Shown here piece by piece: positions 52,495 through 60,454 of a stretch of DNA of 64,000 nt. The translations under genes were made by a program, and so were the position numbers. The DNA comes from Lysinibacillus capsici. GTDB taxonomy: Bacteria > Bacillota > Bacilli > Bacillales_A > Planococcaceae. How positions within the stretch are numbered: position 1 is the first letter of the stretch; the number at the start of each line of letters is the position of its first letter. The notes beneath the pieces are model-generated. The model did no database searches and was not told the DNA's origin. It worked only from the letters and a program-made list of their open reading frames with translations. The stretch is from positions 186,001-250,000 of the forward strand of contig NZ_PXXX01000011.1 in NCBI RefSeq assembly GCF_003367505.1, in the 5' to 3' direction.

Positions 52495-53208
52495 TTATTT
52501 ATTGGCGTAATAGCGAACTTCGAAAATTTTACAGCCATTTGGGGACTGCCATGGTCCATGCTCCATTCCAGGAGGACGACATGCAACCATTCCTGCTGTA
52601 AATTCCTCGTTTAAACGTAAATCAATTAACGATCCTTCGATAATGTATAATTCTTCCCAGAAATCATGAATTTGCACACCGTCTGGAGATGTATCTGTCC
52701 CTGCTCCTAGTTCTAGAATACGTGTTGCTACTTCAGTACCTGGAATCTGTGCAATAATTCGTTGGGAGGAACCCTCTACAGTTTTTGATGGGACAGCCTC
52801 AAACGTCTTGAAGTCAACAAACTCATGCTCTTGCTTTTCCTGATCAGCATAATAACGAACTTCAAAAATTGTGCAGCCATTTGGGGACTGCCATGGCCCA
52901 TGCTCCATTCCAGGAGGACGACATGCAACCATTCCTGCTGTAAATTCCTCGTTTAAACGTAAATCAATTAACGATCCTTCGATAATGTATAATTCTTCCC
53001 AGAAATCATGAATTTGTACACCGTCTGGAGATGTATCTGTCCCTGCTCCTAGTTCTAGAATACGTGTTGCTACTTCAGTACCTGGAATCTGTGCAATAAT
53101 TCTTTGGGAGGAACCCTCTACAGTTTTTGATGGGACAGCCTCAAATGTTTTGTAATCAACAAATTCATGTTCTGGTTTAATAACCACTTCTATTTCTGAA
53201 TTCCCCAT
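52495..53208 (-). CDS. Bicupin formed by recent internal duplication
   Basis: The 237-residue protein holds two almost identical cupin domains of 114 residues each. Each has EVATRILELGAGTDTSPDGV, then IHDFWEELYIIEGSLIDLRL with the first metal-ligand set (HxxxxE), and CRPPGMEHGPWQSPNGC with the second histidine. This is the ChrR/Cupin_7-like motif type. Domain copies differ at only a few residues (YADQEKQ linker, VDY versus VDF). Cupins of catabolic clusters often act as isomerases or ring-opening dioxygenases; which applies here is unknown. It is the last gene of the HpaB unit, following the DUF2848 gene. Confidence 0.85.
   Translation of the reverse strand: MGNSEIEVVIKPEHEFVDYKTFEAVPSKTVEGSSQRIIAQIPGTEVATRILELGAGTDTSPDGVQIHDFWEELYIIEGSLIDLRLNEEFTAGMVACRPPGMEHGPWQSPNGCTIFEVRYYADQEKQEHEFVDFKTFEAVPSKTVEGSSQRIIAQIPGTEVATRILELGAGTDTSPDGVQIHDFWEELYIIEGSLIDLRLNEEFTAGMVACRPPGMEHGPWQSPNGCKIFEVRYYANK
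52500..53183 (-). repeat. Two tandem 342-bp copies inside the cupin gene
   Basis: Matching positions are separated by exactly 342 bases (for example CAACAAACTC at 52815 and CAACAAATTC at 53157). Differences are scattered single substitutions. Confidence 0.88.
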
Positions 53209-53209
53209 T

Positions 53210-53884
53210 TCATACTACCTCCGCATCTGTTAAAATATGAACCTTATAATCTAGTTGAATTTTTCGGTCTGTTAAAGCATCATACAATTCTGCTGAAAAA
53301 CCATCACCGTAAATAAATTCTCCAGTTACGATTGGTAGAGTCCCACAAAAAACCATCAAATCCTCACTGTAATATCCACGCTCTGTAATAATTTTTATTA
53401 GCTCTTTTGGATGCAAAAACTCTCCAAGTGTTCCAGTTTGGTATTCTTTTTTTTCACCATTCACAATCATCCAACTTCGCATTTCAATGTCATCCCAGCG
53501 GCTCTCTATGTCATCTAGCAACCAAAATTGAGTGGAAATCGGCTTACTGCAAACCTGTTTGGATTTTTGAATGGACAATTTTTCAAGCTCCCGATCTGTG
53601 TGATCACTACCCAGTCCTACGTACCATTTCCCTTTCACGTTCATAATAACGACTTCTGCTTCTCCACTACTACTTTCCTGAACTACTGAAATGGATGGAC
53701 TTGTTGTAAGAAGATTAGTAGAAACATCGTAAATCATTGGCACTTGAGGTGGGGCTGGAACACCAATCTCTCTTAATTCATCAATATGTTTTTTTACAGA
53801 TGCTTGATCTTTACCTGTATAGCCAGCAATAAGTAAGCGTTTAGGTGTAGCCTCCATTTTCTTTCCAGAAACGATAATATTCAT
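53210..53884 (-). CDS. DUF2848 family protein
   Basis: The 224-residue protein follows the DUF2848 pattern: RLLIAGYTGKDQASVKKHID, ELREIGVPAPPQVPMIYDVS, VVIMNVKGKWYVGLGSDHTD-RE and a C-terminal FCGTLPIVTGEFIYGDGF. The GSDHTDRE and GTLP elements recall fumarylacetoacetate-hydrolase-like folds, with a carboxylate cluster that could bind Mg. The biochemical role of the family is not established to my knowledge. Its start overlaps the nitrilase-gene stop (ATGA), so the two are translationally coupled. Confidence 0.78.
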   Translation of the reverse strand: MNIIVSGKKMEATPKRLLIAGYTGKDQASVKKHIDELREIGVPAPPQVPMIYDVSTNLLTTSPSISVVQESSSGEAEVVIMNVKGKWYVGLGSDHTDRELEKLSIQKSKQVCSKPISTQFWLLDDIESRWDDIEMRSWMIVNGEKKEYQTGTLGEFLHPKELIKIITERGYYSEDLMVFCGTLPIVTGEFIYGDGFSAELYDALTDRKIQLDYKVHILTDAEVV

Positions 53885-54675
53885 TAAATCAATTCCTCCT
53901 GTCTATCTAAAACTCGATGCTTTAAATTAGGGAAGGCATCACGAATAGTAGCAATTTGGGAAGGATCAATTTCTGTTTTTACAATGGTTTCCTGATCGCC
54001 TCCACTTGCCATAACAATTCCCCAAGGATCAACCACTTGACTGTGACCACCTAACTGGATGCCATGTGTATTACCTACACAATTACTTGAAATTAAGAAA
54101 CATTGGTTTTCTAATGCGCGCGCTGTATTAAATATTTTCCAATGCTCTAATCTAGCATGTGGCCAAGCAGATGTCACAAGAAGTAATTCTGCTCCTAAAT
54201 CAACTTCTGCGCGGTACAATTCAGGGAAACGTAAATCATAGCAAGTTGATAATCCTACCTTCCCAAAGTCCGTATCTACTACAGTCGTTTCGATTCCTCT
54301 TGTTAAAATTTTTCCCTCTTGCGAACCATAACGGAATAAATGTATTTTTCTATAGGTTCCAATGAGTGTACCCTCGGGAGAAAATAGAACACTTGTGTTA
54401 TAGTACTTTCCATTGTTTCTTTCTATGAAACTGCCTGCAAATAGATAGGATTGGATTTCTTTTGCCTTTGAAGAAAATCGCTGTACAAAATCACCGTTTA
54501 TTTCTTCTGATTCATCAACATAACGATCAAATGCAAAGTACCCTGTCGCCCATGTTTCGGGTAGTACAATTAAATCTTGTCCCTTTAATTGATCAATCAT
54601 TGCTTCGACACGATCGATACGAGCATTTTTCGATTCCTGATCTTTAATCTCTAACTGTATTGATGCAATTTTCAT
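53884..54675 (-). CDS. Carbon-nitrogen hydrolase (nitrilase superfamily)
   Basis: The 263-residue protein has the full catalytic triad setting: Glu40 in LIVLPETWATGYF, Lys in GTYRKIHLFRYGSQEG, Cys in VGLSTCYDLRFPELYRAEVD. The sequence after the cysteine (CYDLRFPE) is typical of omega-amidase/NIT-type or short amidases rather than true nitrilases. In this cluster it would release ammonia from an amide intermediate, pointing to a nitrogen-containing substrate (inference). It lies between DUF2848 and HpaB-type genes. Confidence 0.87.
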   Translation of the reverse strand: MKIASIQLEIKDQESKNARIDRVEAMIDQLKGQDLIVLPETWATGYFAFDRYVDESEEINGDFVQRFSSKAKEIQSYLFAGSFIERNNGKYYNTSVLFSPEGTLIGTYRKIHLFRYGSQEGKILTRGIETTVVDTDFGKVGLSTCYDLRFPELYRAEVDLGAELLLVTSAWPHARLEHWKIFNTARALENQCFLISSNCVGNTHGIQLGGHSQVVDPWGIVMASGGDQETIVKTEIDPSQIATIRDAFPNLKHRVLDRQEELI

Positions 54676-54703
54676 TTTTTCAACATCCTTTTATCTATTT
54701 TTC

Positions 54704-56170
54704 CTAAACCAGCTCCTCCACTTGCGTAGGAAGGGAATAACTTTCTAAAAATGTTTCAACCATTTTTACTGGCTCTTCATATCCATAATTTCTAAATGAA
54801 TAGCCTTTCGTAACGAATGGTGCACCATTATAGAACAATTCATATTGTTGATGTCTACCACCAAACTCTGAGCCAATGATATCCCACACTAACTTAAATA
54901 ATTTGATTCTCTCTTCAGCTCCAACTCCTGTGGAACGAATATATTGATAGATATCATCTTTCGTCTCAGGATTAATCATTTCTTTATAGGAAGAAGGTAA
55001 TTGTAAAACACCTCCACCACAAAGCTCCCTTAAAATCCGAATAGTAGACGCATAAATAATATCCTGTTGACCAACTACACCATACAGGAAACGTGGATCT
55101 GGTCGAGCAACCCCATTTTTATCAATCGTGCAGTTATATTCGGATGCTAATAGGTTACCTTCAACAGAAGCTGCAATGGATGCCAACTCACCTAGCTTTT
55201 CTTGAACAGAAGGAATTTTATCAATGCCATTCATAGCTGTTACTTTACGTGCTGCACCAATTAAGAATTTCAATTTATTACTAAATCTTATTTGAGCTTG
55301 ATTATTGCCTAATACGTGAGCTGGTGTTTCATGGAACTGAGCTCTTACAATATCAATGTTTTTATACACAAAAATATCTGACCATGGAATAAATACATCA
55401 TCAAAAACCACTAACGAATCACTTTCATCAAAACGAGAAGACAACGGATAATCAAATGTACTCGGTGATTTTTCCGCATAGCTAGGTCTTGCATAGAATT
55501 TTAATCCTTTCGCGTGAATCGGTAAGACAAAGGATAATGCATAGTCTTCATCCCCAGGACGGAGTGGCGTAAGACAGCTTACAAATAAGTAGTCGGATAC
55601 TGCTGAAGCTGTACCAAGCATTTGAGAACCTCTCACAATAATACCGTCCTCTACCTCTTCATAAACGCCTACAGGAAGGTATTTATCTTCTAGTTCATGA
55701 GCCGCTTTACTTCGATCAATTTGAGGAGGAATGATTACGTACGTTACATATAAATCATTATCTCGTACATGTTTATAGAAATTTAAAACATTTTCTCCAT
55801 AGCCTTTTCCTCCACGTTCGAATACTTCAGGTGCACTAGCAAATGAAGCTAAAAAACTAGCAACATGATCAGGGCTTCTTCCAACAAAACCACAAGTGGC
55901 CTCAGACCATTTTGAAATGGCCAATCTTCGTTCTTTCAGTTCTTCACGACTCTTGGGAATCATATAAATTTTGTTTGCTAGCGTTCCATCTTCTGTTTGA
56001 TAAATCATATTGTTTGATTCATCTAACGCTAAATCATATAAACCTGCAATTGTATTTGTAATACCTTTAAAAGCAGGATGTGTTGCTACATCTTTGACTC
56101 TTTCCCCATTTATGTAGATCACACGATCGTCTTTCAATGCTTGTAAGTACTCTTGACTTGTTCTCACCAT
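54704..56170 (-). CDS. HpaB-type FADH2-dependent aromatic monooxygenase
   Basis: The 488-residue protein matches the 4-hydroxyphenylacetate 3-hydroxylase family: SQEYLQALKDDRVIYINGER, AISKWSEATCGFVGRSPDHV, FVSCLTPLRPGDEDYALSFV, FDESDSLVVFDDVFIPWSDI and ILRELCGGGVLQLPSSY. HpaB-type enzymes use reduced flavin from a separate reductase to hydroxylate phenols, chlorophenols or pyrrole-type rings. No homoprotocatechuate-pathway genes (hpaD, hpaE) accompany it, so 4-hydroxyphenylacetate is not the obvious substrate. It is the first gene of its unit, with the GntR operator 83-104 bases upstream. Confidence 0.9.
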   Translation of the reverse strand: MVRTSQEYLQALKDDRVIYINGERVKDVATHPAFKGITNTIAGLYDLALDESNNMIYQTEDGTLANKIYMIPKSREELKERRLAISKWSEATCGFVGRSPDHVASFLASFASAPEVFERGGKGYGENVLNFYKHVRDNDLYVTYVIIPPQIDRSKAAHELEDKYLPVGVYEEVEDGIIVRGSQMLGTASAVSDYLFVSCLTPLRPGDEDYALSFVLPIHAKGLKFYARPSYAEKSPSTFDYPLSSRFDESDSLVVFDDVFIPWSDIFVYKNIDIVRAQFHETPAHVLGNNQAQIRFSNKLKFLIGAARKVTAMNGIDKIPSVQEKLGELASIAASVEGNLLASEYNCTIDKNGVARPDPRFLYGVVGQQDIIYASTIRILRELCGGGVLQLPSSYKEMINPETKDDIYQYIRSTGVGAEERIKLFKLVWDIIGSEFGGRHQQYELFYNGAPFVTKGYSFRNYGYEEPVKMVETFLESYSLPTQVEELV

Positions 56171-56252
56171 ATTTAATTCCTCCCCATGTGTTGTTTAAAT
56201 AGAAGCTATAAGAGACAATCTTTCAGAAATTAATGAACCCAATCAAGTATTC

Positions 56253-56274
56253 TGTATACTGTATTGTGTATACA
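56253..56274. promoter_or_regulatory. GntR operator, HpaB unit
   Basis: TGTATAC (56253-56259), eight bases, GTATACA (56268-56274). The rest of the 56171-56448 gap contains no gene. Confidence 0.75.
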
Positions 56275-56448
56275 TAAATCTCTGAAATAATTCAAAAAAT
56301 TACAATAATTAAGTACGGACGAAGACGCAAGCGCTTACAACGAACAAATAAGTAAACCTCTCACGTTTTAAAATTTATCTTCATTGAAGTACACCCTACA
56401 CGATAGTAGTAACTTCCTTAACACCTCCCTTCAAAGCATTCATGACTA

Positions 56449-57120
56449 TTAGCTATTATCAATAACCATTAATGTTTCTTTTGTTTTTTCTAAATGATTT
56501 AAAATCATTTTTGAAGCTAAATCAGGATTTTTTTCCTCAATAGCTTGAATAATTTGTTGATGCTCAACTAAAACACTTTTCATTCTTCCAGGCTGCCTAA
56601 TTGCTCTTAAGCCCATTAGCTGTGTTAGATTGTGCAAATTGGTCAAAATTTGTTCCATTATCGTGAATTTAGCCAACTTTGTAAGCGACAAATGAAATTC
56701 ATGGTCTAACCCAATAAATCGAATAGCATCATCATTTTGGAGCGCTTCATCTTGTTGCTTCAAAATTAGCTTGAGTGACTTTAGCTGCTCAGGAGATGTT
56801 ATGATTTCAATTAGCTTCTTTACTGCCTCCACTTCAATAGCACTTCTTAATAAGAACACTTCTTTTTGCTCATCTTCCGTCAGTTTTTTTACAGTCATTC
56901 CTTTTCTGGGAATAGAGACAAGTAAACCTTCCTTTATCAAGTCTTGAAGAGCTGCTCTTACTGGCGTTCTTGAAGTATTTAATTTCTCTGCTAATTGAAC
57001 CTCTGTAAATATCTCATCACTCGTTATACCACCGTATAAAATCGCTTTTTTAATTTCTTTATACACTTTGTCTTGCGTTGTTTTTTCCTTCTCAATCGGC
57101 TTTAATTTTGCCCCTTCCAT
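56449..57120 (-). CDS. GntR family regulator (FadR/FCD type)
   Basis: The 223-residue protein has the GntR winged helix (KVYKEIKKAILYGGITSDEI, FTEVQLAEKLNTSRTPVRAA-LQ) and a C-terminal FCD effector domain with the metal-binding His-rich pattern DHEFHLSLTKLAKFT and HQQIIQAIEEKN. It is the first gene at the upstream edge of the catabolic cluster and the natural reader of the TGTATAC operators at 52371 and 56253. A palindrome ATGTATACAT at 57205-57214 upstream of its own start suggests autoregulation. Confidence 0.9.
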   Translation of the reverse strand: MEGAKLKPIEKEKTTQDKVYKEIKKAILYGGITSDEIFTEVQLAEKLNTSRTPVRAALQDLIKEGLLVSIPRKGMTVKKLTEDEQKEVFLLRSAIEVEAVKKLIEIITSPEQLKSLKLILKQQDEALQNDDAIRFIGLDHEFHLSLTKLAKFTIMEQILTNLHNLTQLMGLRAIRQPGRMKSVLVEHQQIIQAIEEKNPDLASKMILNHLEKTKETLMVIDNS

Positions 57121-57204
57121 AATAATCCATCCTTTTTATTAAGTCTTTACCATACGAAATTAAAAATTTGAATTTATATGAATGGTTTAAACTCTTTATG
57201 TTTT

Positions 57205-57214
57205 ATGTATACAT
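57205..57214. promoter_or_regulatory. Half-length operator upstream of gntR
   Basis: ATGTATACAT, a perfect 10-bp palindrome sharing the GTATAC core, 85 bases before the regulator start. Confidence 0.45.
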
Positions 57215-57288
57215 AATACAAAACACTTTTATTATAAGTCAACATTATTTTTTGTTTTTTCTGAAATTTCAACTCTGCTATAAACAGT

Positions 57289-57349
57289 CAGCCCTTTTCC
57301 AATCTCATCTATCCTGCAAAACAAGAACTGTGAAAACTGAAAAGGGCTG
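57289..57349 (-). terminator. Terminator-like hairpin after the oxidoreductase gene
   Basis: CAGCCCTTTTC (57289-57299) with GAAAAGGGCTG (57339-57349), 39-base loop. Long loop lowers certainty. Confidence 0.5.
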
Positions 57350-57381
57350 TTTGAATTAAAGAATTTCAGGGAACATAAAGA

Positions 57382-58380
57382 CTATTTCATTTTTACGATA
57401 ATCTTCCCCTTTGCTCTACCTGACTCCGCATATTCCATCGCCTTTTGAGCATCTTCAAATGAAAAAGTTCTATCAATGACTGGTTTGATTTTACCAGATT
57501 CAATTAAATTGGCGATTATGCGTAATTGATCGCCACTTGGTTTCATAAATAAGAAGGAATATTGAGCATGATATTTCTTTTCAAGTGAGGTCAGTTTATG
57601 ACTTGCTGCTGAAAATAATAATGTTTTGAAAAATCCTGAACCATATTCTTTGGCGAAACGTGCATTCGGCGTGCCTGATACGGAGACAATTTTTCCACCA
57701 TCCTTGATAATCTCGAAAGATTTTTCTAAGGTCTTTCCTCCAAGCGTATCAAAGACTGCATCATAATTTTTCAGTATAGCTTCAAAGTTTTCTTTCTTAT
57801 AATTAATCACTTTATCTGCACCCAAAGATGTAACTAAGTTTGCACCAGCTTCGCTAGCCGTTGTTGCCACTGAGGCGCCCATTACTTTTGCTAGTTGTAT
57901 AGCAAAGGTACCTACACCACCAGAGCCAGCATGAATTAAAATCTTTTGACCTTTTTGTAATTGCATGATGTCATGTAAAGCTTGGTATGACGTTAAGCCA
58001 ACCAGTGGGATTGATGCAGCTTCCTCAAAGCTCAAATTTTTAGGCTTTAGGGCTATGTCATCTTCATGAATCGAGATATATTCCGCAAAAGTACCAATTT
58101 TACTCTTCCTTGGACGTGCATAAATTTCATCTCCTACTTTAAAGCGCGTCACTTTTTCGCCAACCTTTACGACGACCCCTGAAAAATCATTTCCAAGGAT
58201 CAGTGGCATTTTATAGTGGATTAACAGCTTTACTTTCCCATCACGGATTTTAAAATCAATCGGATTAATACTTGCTGCATGGATTTCAGCAAGTACCTCA
58301 TATTCATTTATTTCAGGTGTAGGCACTTCTTTCATGCGCATTGGGACTTTGCCATATTGATCTATCACCATTGCTTTCAT
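57382..58380 (-). CDS. NADPH:quinone reductase-like MDR oxidoreductase
   Basis: The 332-residue protein is a zinc-free medium-chain dehydrogenase: VLAEIHAASINPIDFKIRDG, LILGNDFSGVVVKVGEKVTR, KILIHAGSGGVGTFAIQLAK with the GxGxxG-type motif AGSGGVG, and a catalytic-zinc ligand set that is absent. It reduces quinones or enals with NADPH. An ArsR-type gene ends 31 bases upstream on the same strand, so redox- or metal-linked control is plausible. Confidence 0.88.
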   Translation of the reverse strand: MKAMVIDQYGKVPMRMKEVPTPEINEYEVLAEIHAASINPIDFKIRDGKVKLLIHYKMPLILGNDFSGVVVKVGEKVTRFKVGDEIYARPRKSKIGTFAEYISIHEDDIALKPKNLSFEEAASIPLVGLTSYQALHDIMQLQKGQKILIHAGSGGVGTFAIQLAKVMGASVATTASEAGANLVTSLGADKVINYKKENFEAILKNYDAVFDTLGGKTLEKSFEIIKDGGKIVSVSGTPNARFAKEYGSGFFKTLLFSAASHKLTSLEKKYHAQYSFLFMKPSGDQLRIIANLIESGKIKPVIDRTFSFEDAQKAMEYAESGRAKGKIIVKMK

Positions 58381-58411
58381 CGTTCATTCCTCCAGATAAC
58401 CTATTATATTG

Positions 58412-58747
58412 TCAATAAAATTTCGTTAACAACGTCTCAATATCCAAAACAAGATTTTTTAACGAACCTAGTTTTGTCCGTATATCTATATAGTAAAAGT
58501 TTTTTGTACCTTCTTTGCGCATTAAAATAACACCAGCATCTCTCAAAATTTTAAGATGATGTGACACAGCTGGTCGAGAAAGATGTGTTTGTTCTGTGAT
58601 TTCACCTACACGCAATCCCGTTTGACAATCTGTGCTCATTAATACCATTAAAATAGCTTGTCTGGTTTCATCACCAATTGCTAATAGTACCTTTTGAGAA
58701 TTTATAAAGTCGTCCTTAATCAAGTTAAGCTGGTCCTGTTTATTCAT
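58412..58747 (-). CDS. ArsR-type winged-helix regulator
   Basis: The 111-residue regulator has the HTH core ETRQAILMVLMSTDCQTGLR, VGEITEQTHLSRPAVSHHLK and ILRDAGVILMRKEGTKNFYY. Only one cysteine is present, so a metal site of CadC or CmtR type is not evident. It probably controls the oxidoreductase gene with which it forms an operon. ATG 58747 follows GAGGGATT. Confidence 0.85.
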   Translation of the reverse strand: MNKQDQLNLIKDDFINSQKVLLAIGDETRQAILMVLMSTDCQTGLRVGEITEQTHLSRPAVSHHLKILRDAGVILMRKEGTKNFYYIDIRTKLGSLKNLVLDIETLLTKFY

Positions 58748-58903
58748 TAAAATCCCTCCTCTTACTAATCTGTTGAATAGTTTAAGTTAATGAACCATTG
58801 CTGCATATAACGATATAATATTGCCGTATTCGCTGCAATATTGGGAAAGTAAATCGAGACGAATGATTTTTAAAGGCGTACACCTTACTTTCCCCTCTTT
58901 CCA

Positions 58904-58938
58904 TAAAAAAACACAGAAGTCACATGGACTTCTGTGTT
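58904..58938 (-). terminator. Terminator of the Sco1 gene
   Basis: AACACAGAAGTC (58910-58921) with GACTTCTGTGTT (58927-58938), perfect arms; minus-strand T-run follows. Confidence 0.88.
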
Positions 58939-59533
58939 ATTTGCTCTCCTTAATAAGAGCCTTCATATCTCCAACGATTGTTTCAACTGGTACGTTTGTC
59001 GCGCCATCATAGTCTTTTACAACTGTGCCGTCTGCGTTTACTAAATAATAGCTCGACATATGTATGACTTGGTCTGAGTTAGGATCGTTTTTAACTAATG
59101 AATTAAATGATTTACGTGCAAATTGTTCAATGAATTTTTGTTGATAGCCAGTTAGTAGCTGCCATTTGCTTTCATCTACAACATTATACGTATTTAAGTA
59201 ATTTGTTAAAACCTCAGGCTTATCCACTTCTGGATCGACGCTAAATGCCACAATTTGATAATCTTCAAGGCCTTCATCCTGTAGTGCTTGTTGAACTTCT
59301 GTCATATTAAATGTCATGGGTGGACAGATTGTCGTACAGTTTGTAAAAATAAACATGGCTAGCCAAGGCTTACCTTTAAGATCATCTAGGGTCACTTGTT
59401 CATTTTTTTGATTTGTTACTGTGAAATCTTGAACCTCGAGATTTAATGTTGGTTCAAACTTGTAACTACCGCAAGCAGCTAGAATGCTACTAAATGCTAG
59501 AACTAAAACTAGCAATATACTTTTCTTTGTCAT
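58937..59533 (-). CDS. Sco1/SenC family copper chaperone lipoprotein
   Basis: The 198-residue protein has a lipoprotein signal (lipobox LAAC, Cys21) and the Sco thioredoxin-like fold with copper ligands Cys66 and Cys70 in FIFTNCTTICPPMTFNM and a distal His in QVIHMSSYYLVNADG. Sco proteins load CuA of cytochrome oxidase. It is not adjacent to cox genes here. The copper-related multicopper oxidase block lies 40 kb away. Confidence 0.9.
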   Translation of the reverse strand: MTKKSILLVLVLAFSSILAACGSYKFEPTLNLEVQDFTVTNQKNEQVTLDDLKGKPWLAMFIFTNCTTICPPMTFNMTEVQQALQDEGLEDYQIVAFSVDPEVDKPEVLTNYLNTYNVVDESKWQLLTGYQQKFIEQFARKSFNSLVKNDPNSDQVIHMSSYYLVNADGTVVKDYDGATNVPVETIVGDMKALIKESK

Positions 59534-60118
59534 TAGTGGTGCCCACTTCCCTTCATTTCATCACCTTATTTTATTCATTATAGAAGCTAAACACAAGATA
59601 ATGGACTTACACCCAGATGGCTATTTGTATAACATGTGAACATTAACTGATTCTGGAATTCCACCTCACTAATTCTTCCAAATGACACATCCTTTTTAAA
59701 AATTTTTTCATAGCTTTTTTTTATCATTTTCGTTATTTCCCAAAATCTCAGATAATTGTTATATAACAAATAATTTCTACTTAACAAGCTCCCATGGAAT
59801 TTAATAGCAGAATAATAAAATACAGAAAATTCTCTTTTATGTTTGTATTTTCTCCTACATTCATTTTTATCAACAACAAACTATTTTAATAATATTATTT
59901 CACCAGAAAACCGCACGCTCTTTTAAACAGAATTTTTCTAATAAATCCTTATTATTTCTATGTTATTTCCACAAAACAGAAGTGACTAAAAATTATAAAA
60001 ACTCAAAATTTAGTATTGCATTATAGGATTCTCCCCCATAAAATAAGTGAATATAACGACGAACGAAAAAGAAATATGTCGTTTAAAACAGAAATATATA
60101 ACTTTAGGGGGAATAATA
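59534..60118. other. Gene-free region before the first DUF485-symporter pair
   Basis: AT-rich, no supported gene. AATATTATTTCAC at 59891-59903 recurs at 62136-62148 before the second pair, perhaps a shared regulatory element or a trace of duplication. Confidence 0.45.
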
Positions 60119-60454
60119 ATGGCGAATGTTTCAAGCAAAAAACAGGCCCAATCAATTGATTATCATGCAATTGAAGCAATGGAATCGTTTAATAGCTTTG
60201 TAAAAAAGAAAAATACCTTTCTTTTCTCGATTACAGCAGTGTTTTTAATTCTTTATATCCTGCTTCCGATTCTTGCTTTCCAGCCTGTACTACAACAAAA
60301 ATTCTTCGGAAATATTACGGGTGTATGGGTTTATTCTGCAGGATTATTTATCATGACCATTGTGCTTTGTACAGTATATGTAAAAAAAGCTGCTTCATTC
60401 GATAAAGCTGCAGCTGCTGTTCTTGCAGAGTACCAGGCGAAAGGTGGAAAATAA
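60119..60454 (+). CDS. DUF485 membrane protein, first copy
   Basis: The 111-residue protein has two membrane segments (residues about 36-56 and 70-92) in SFVKKKNTFLFSITAVFLIL and GVWVYSAGLFIMTIVLCTVY. DUF485 proteins (YjcH in E. coli) are encoded with ActP-type acetate symporters. ATG 60119 follows AGGGGG; the frame extends 24 codons upstream without a site. Its TAA touches the symporter ATG (TAAATG). Confidence 0.88.
   Translation: MANVSSKKQAQSIDYHAIEAMESFNSFVKKKNTFLFSITAVFLILYILLPILAFQPVLQQKFFGNITGVWVYSAGLFIMTIVLCTVYVKKAASFDKAAAAVLAEYQAKGGK

Noticed and set aside
54704..56170. Classical 4-hydroxyphenylacetate (hpa) pathway
   Set aside because: No homoprotocatechuate dioxygenase or downstream hpa genes accompany the HpaB-type enzyme.
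59587..59787. 66-codon minus-strand frame before the symporter genes
   Set aside because: No ribosome-binding site or recognisable motif; lies in AT-rich leader sequence.
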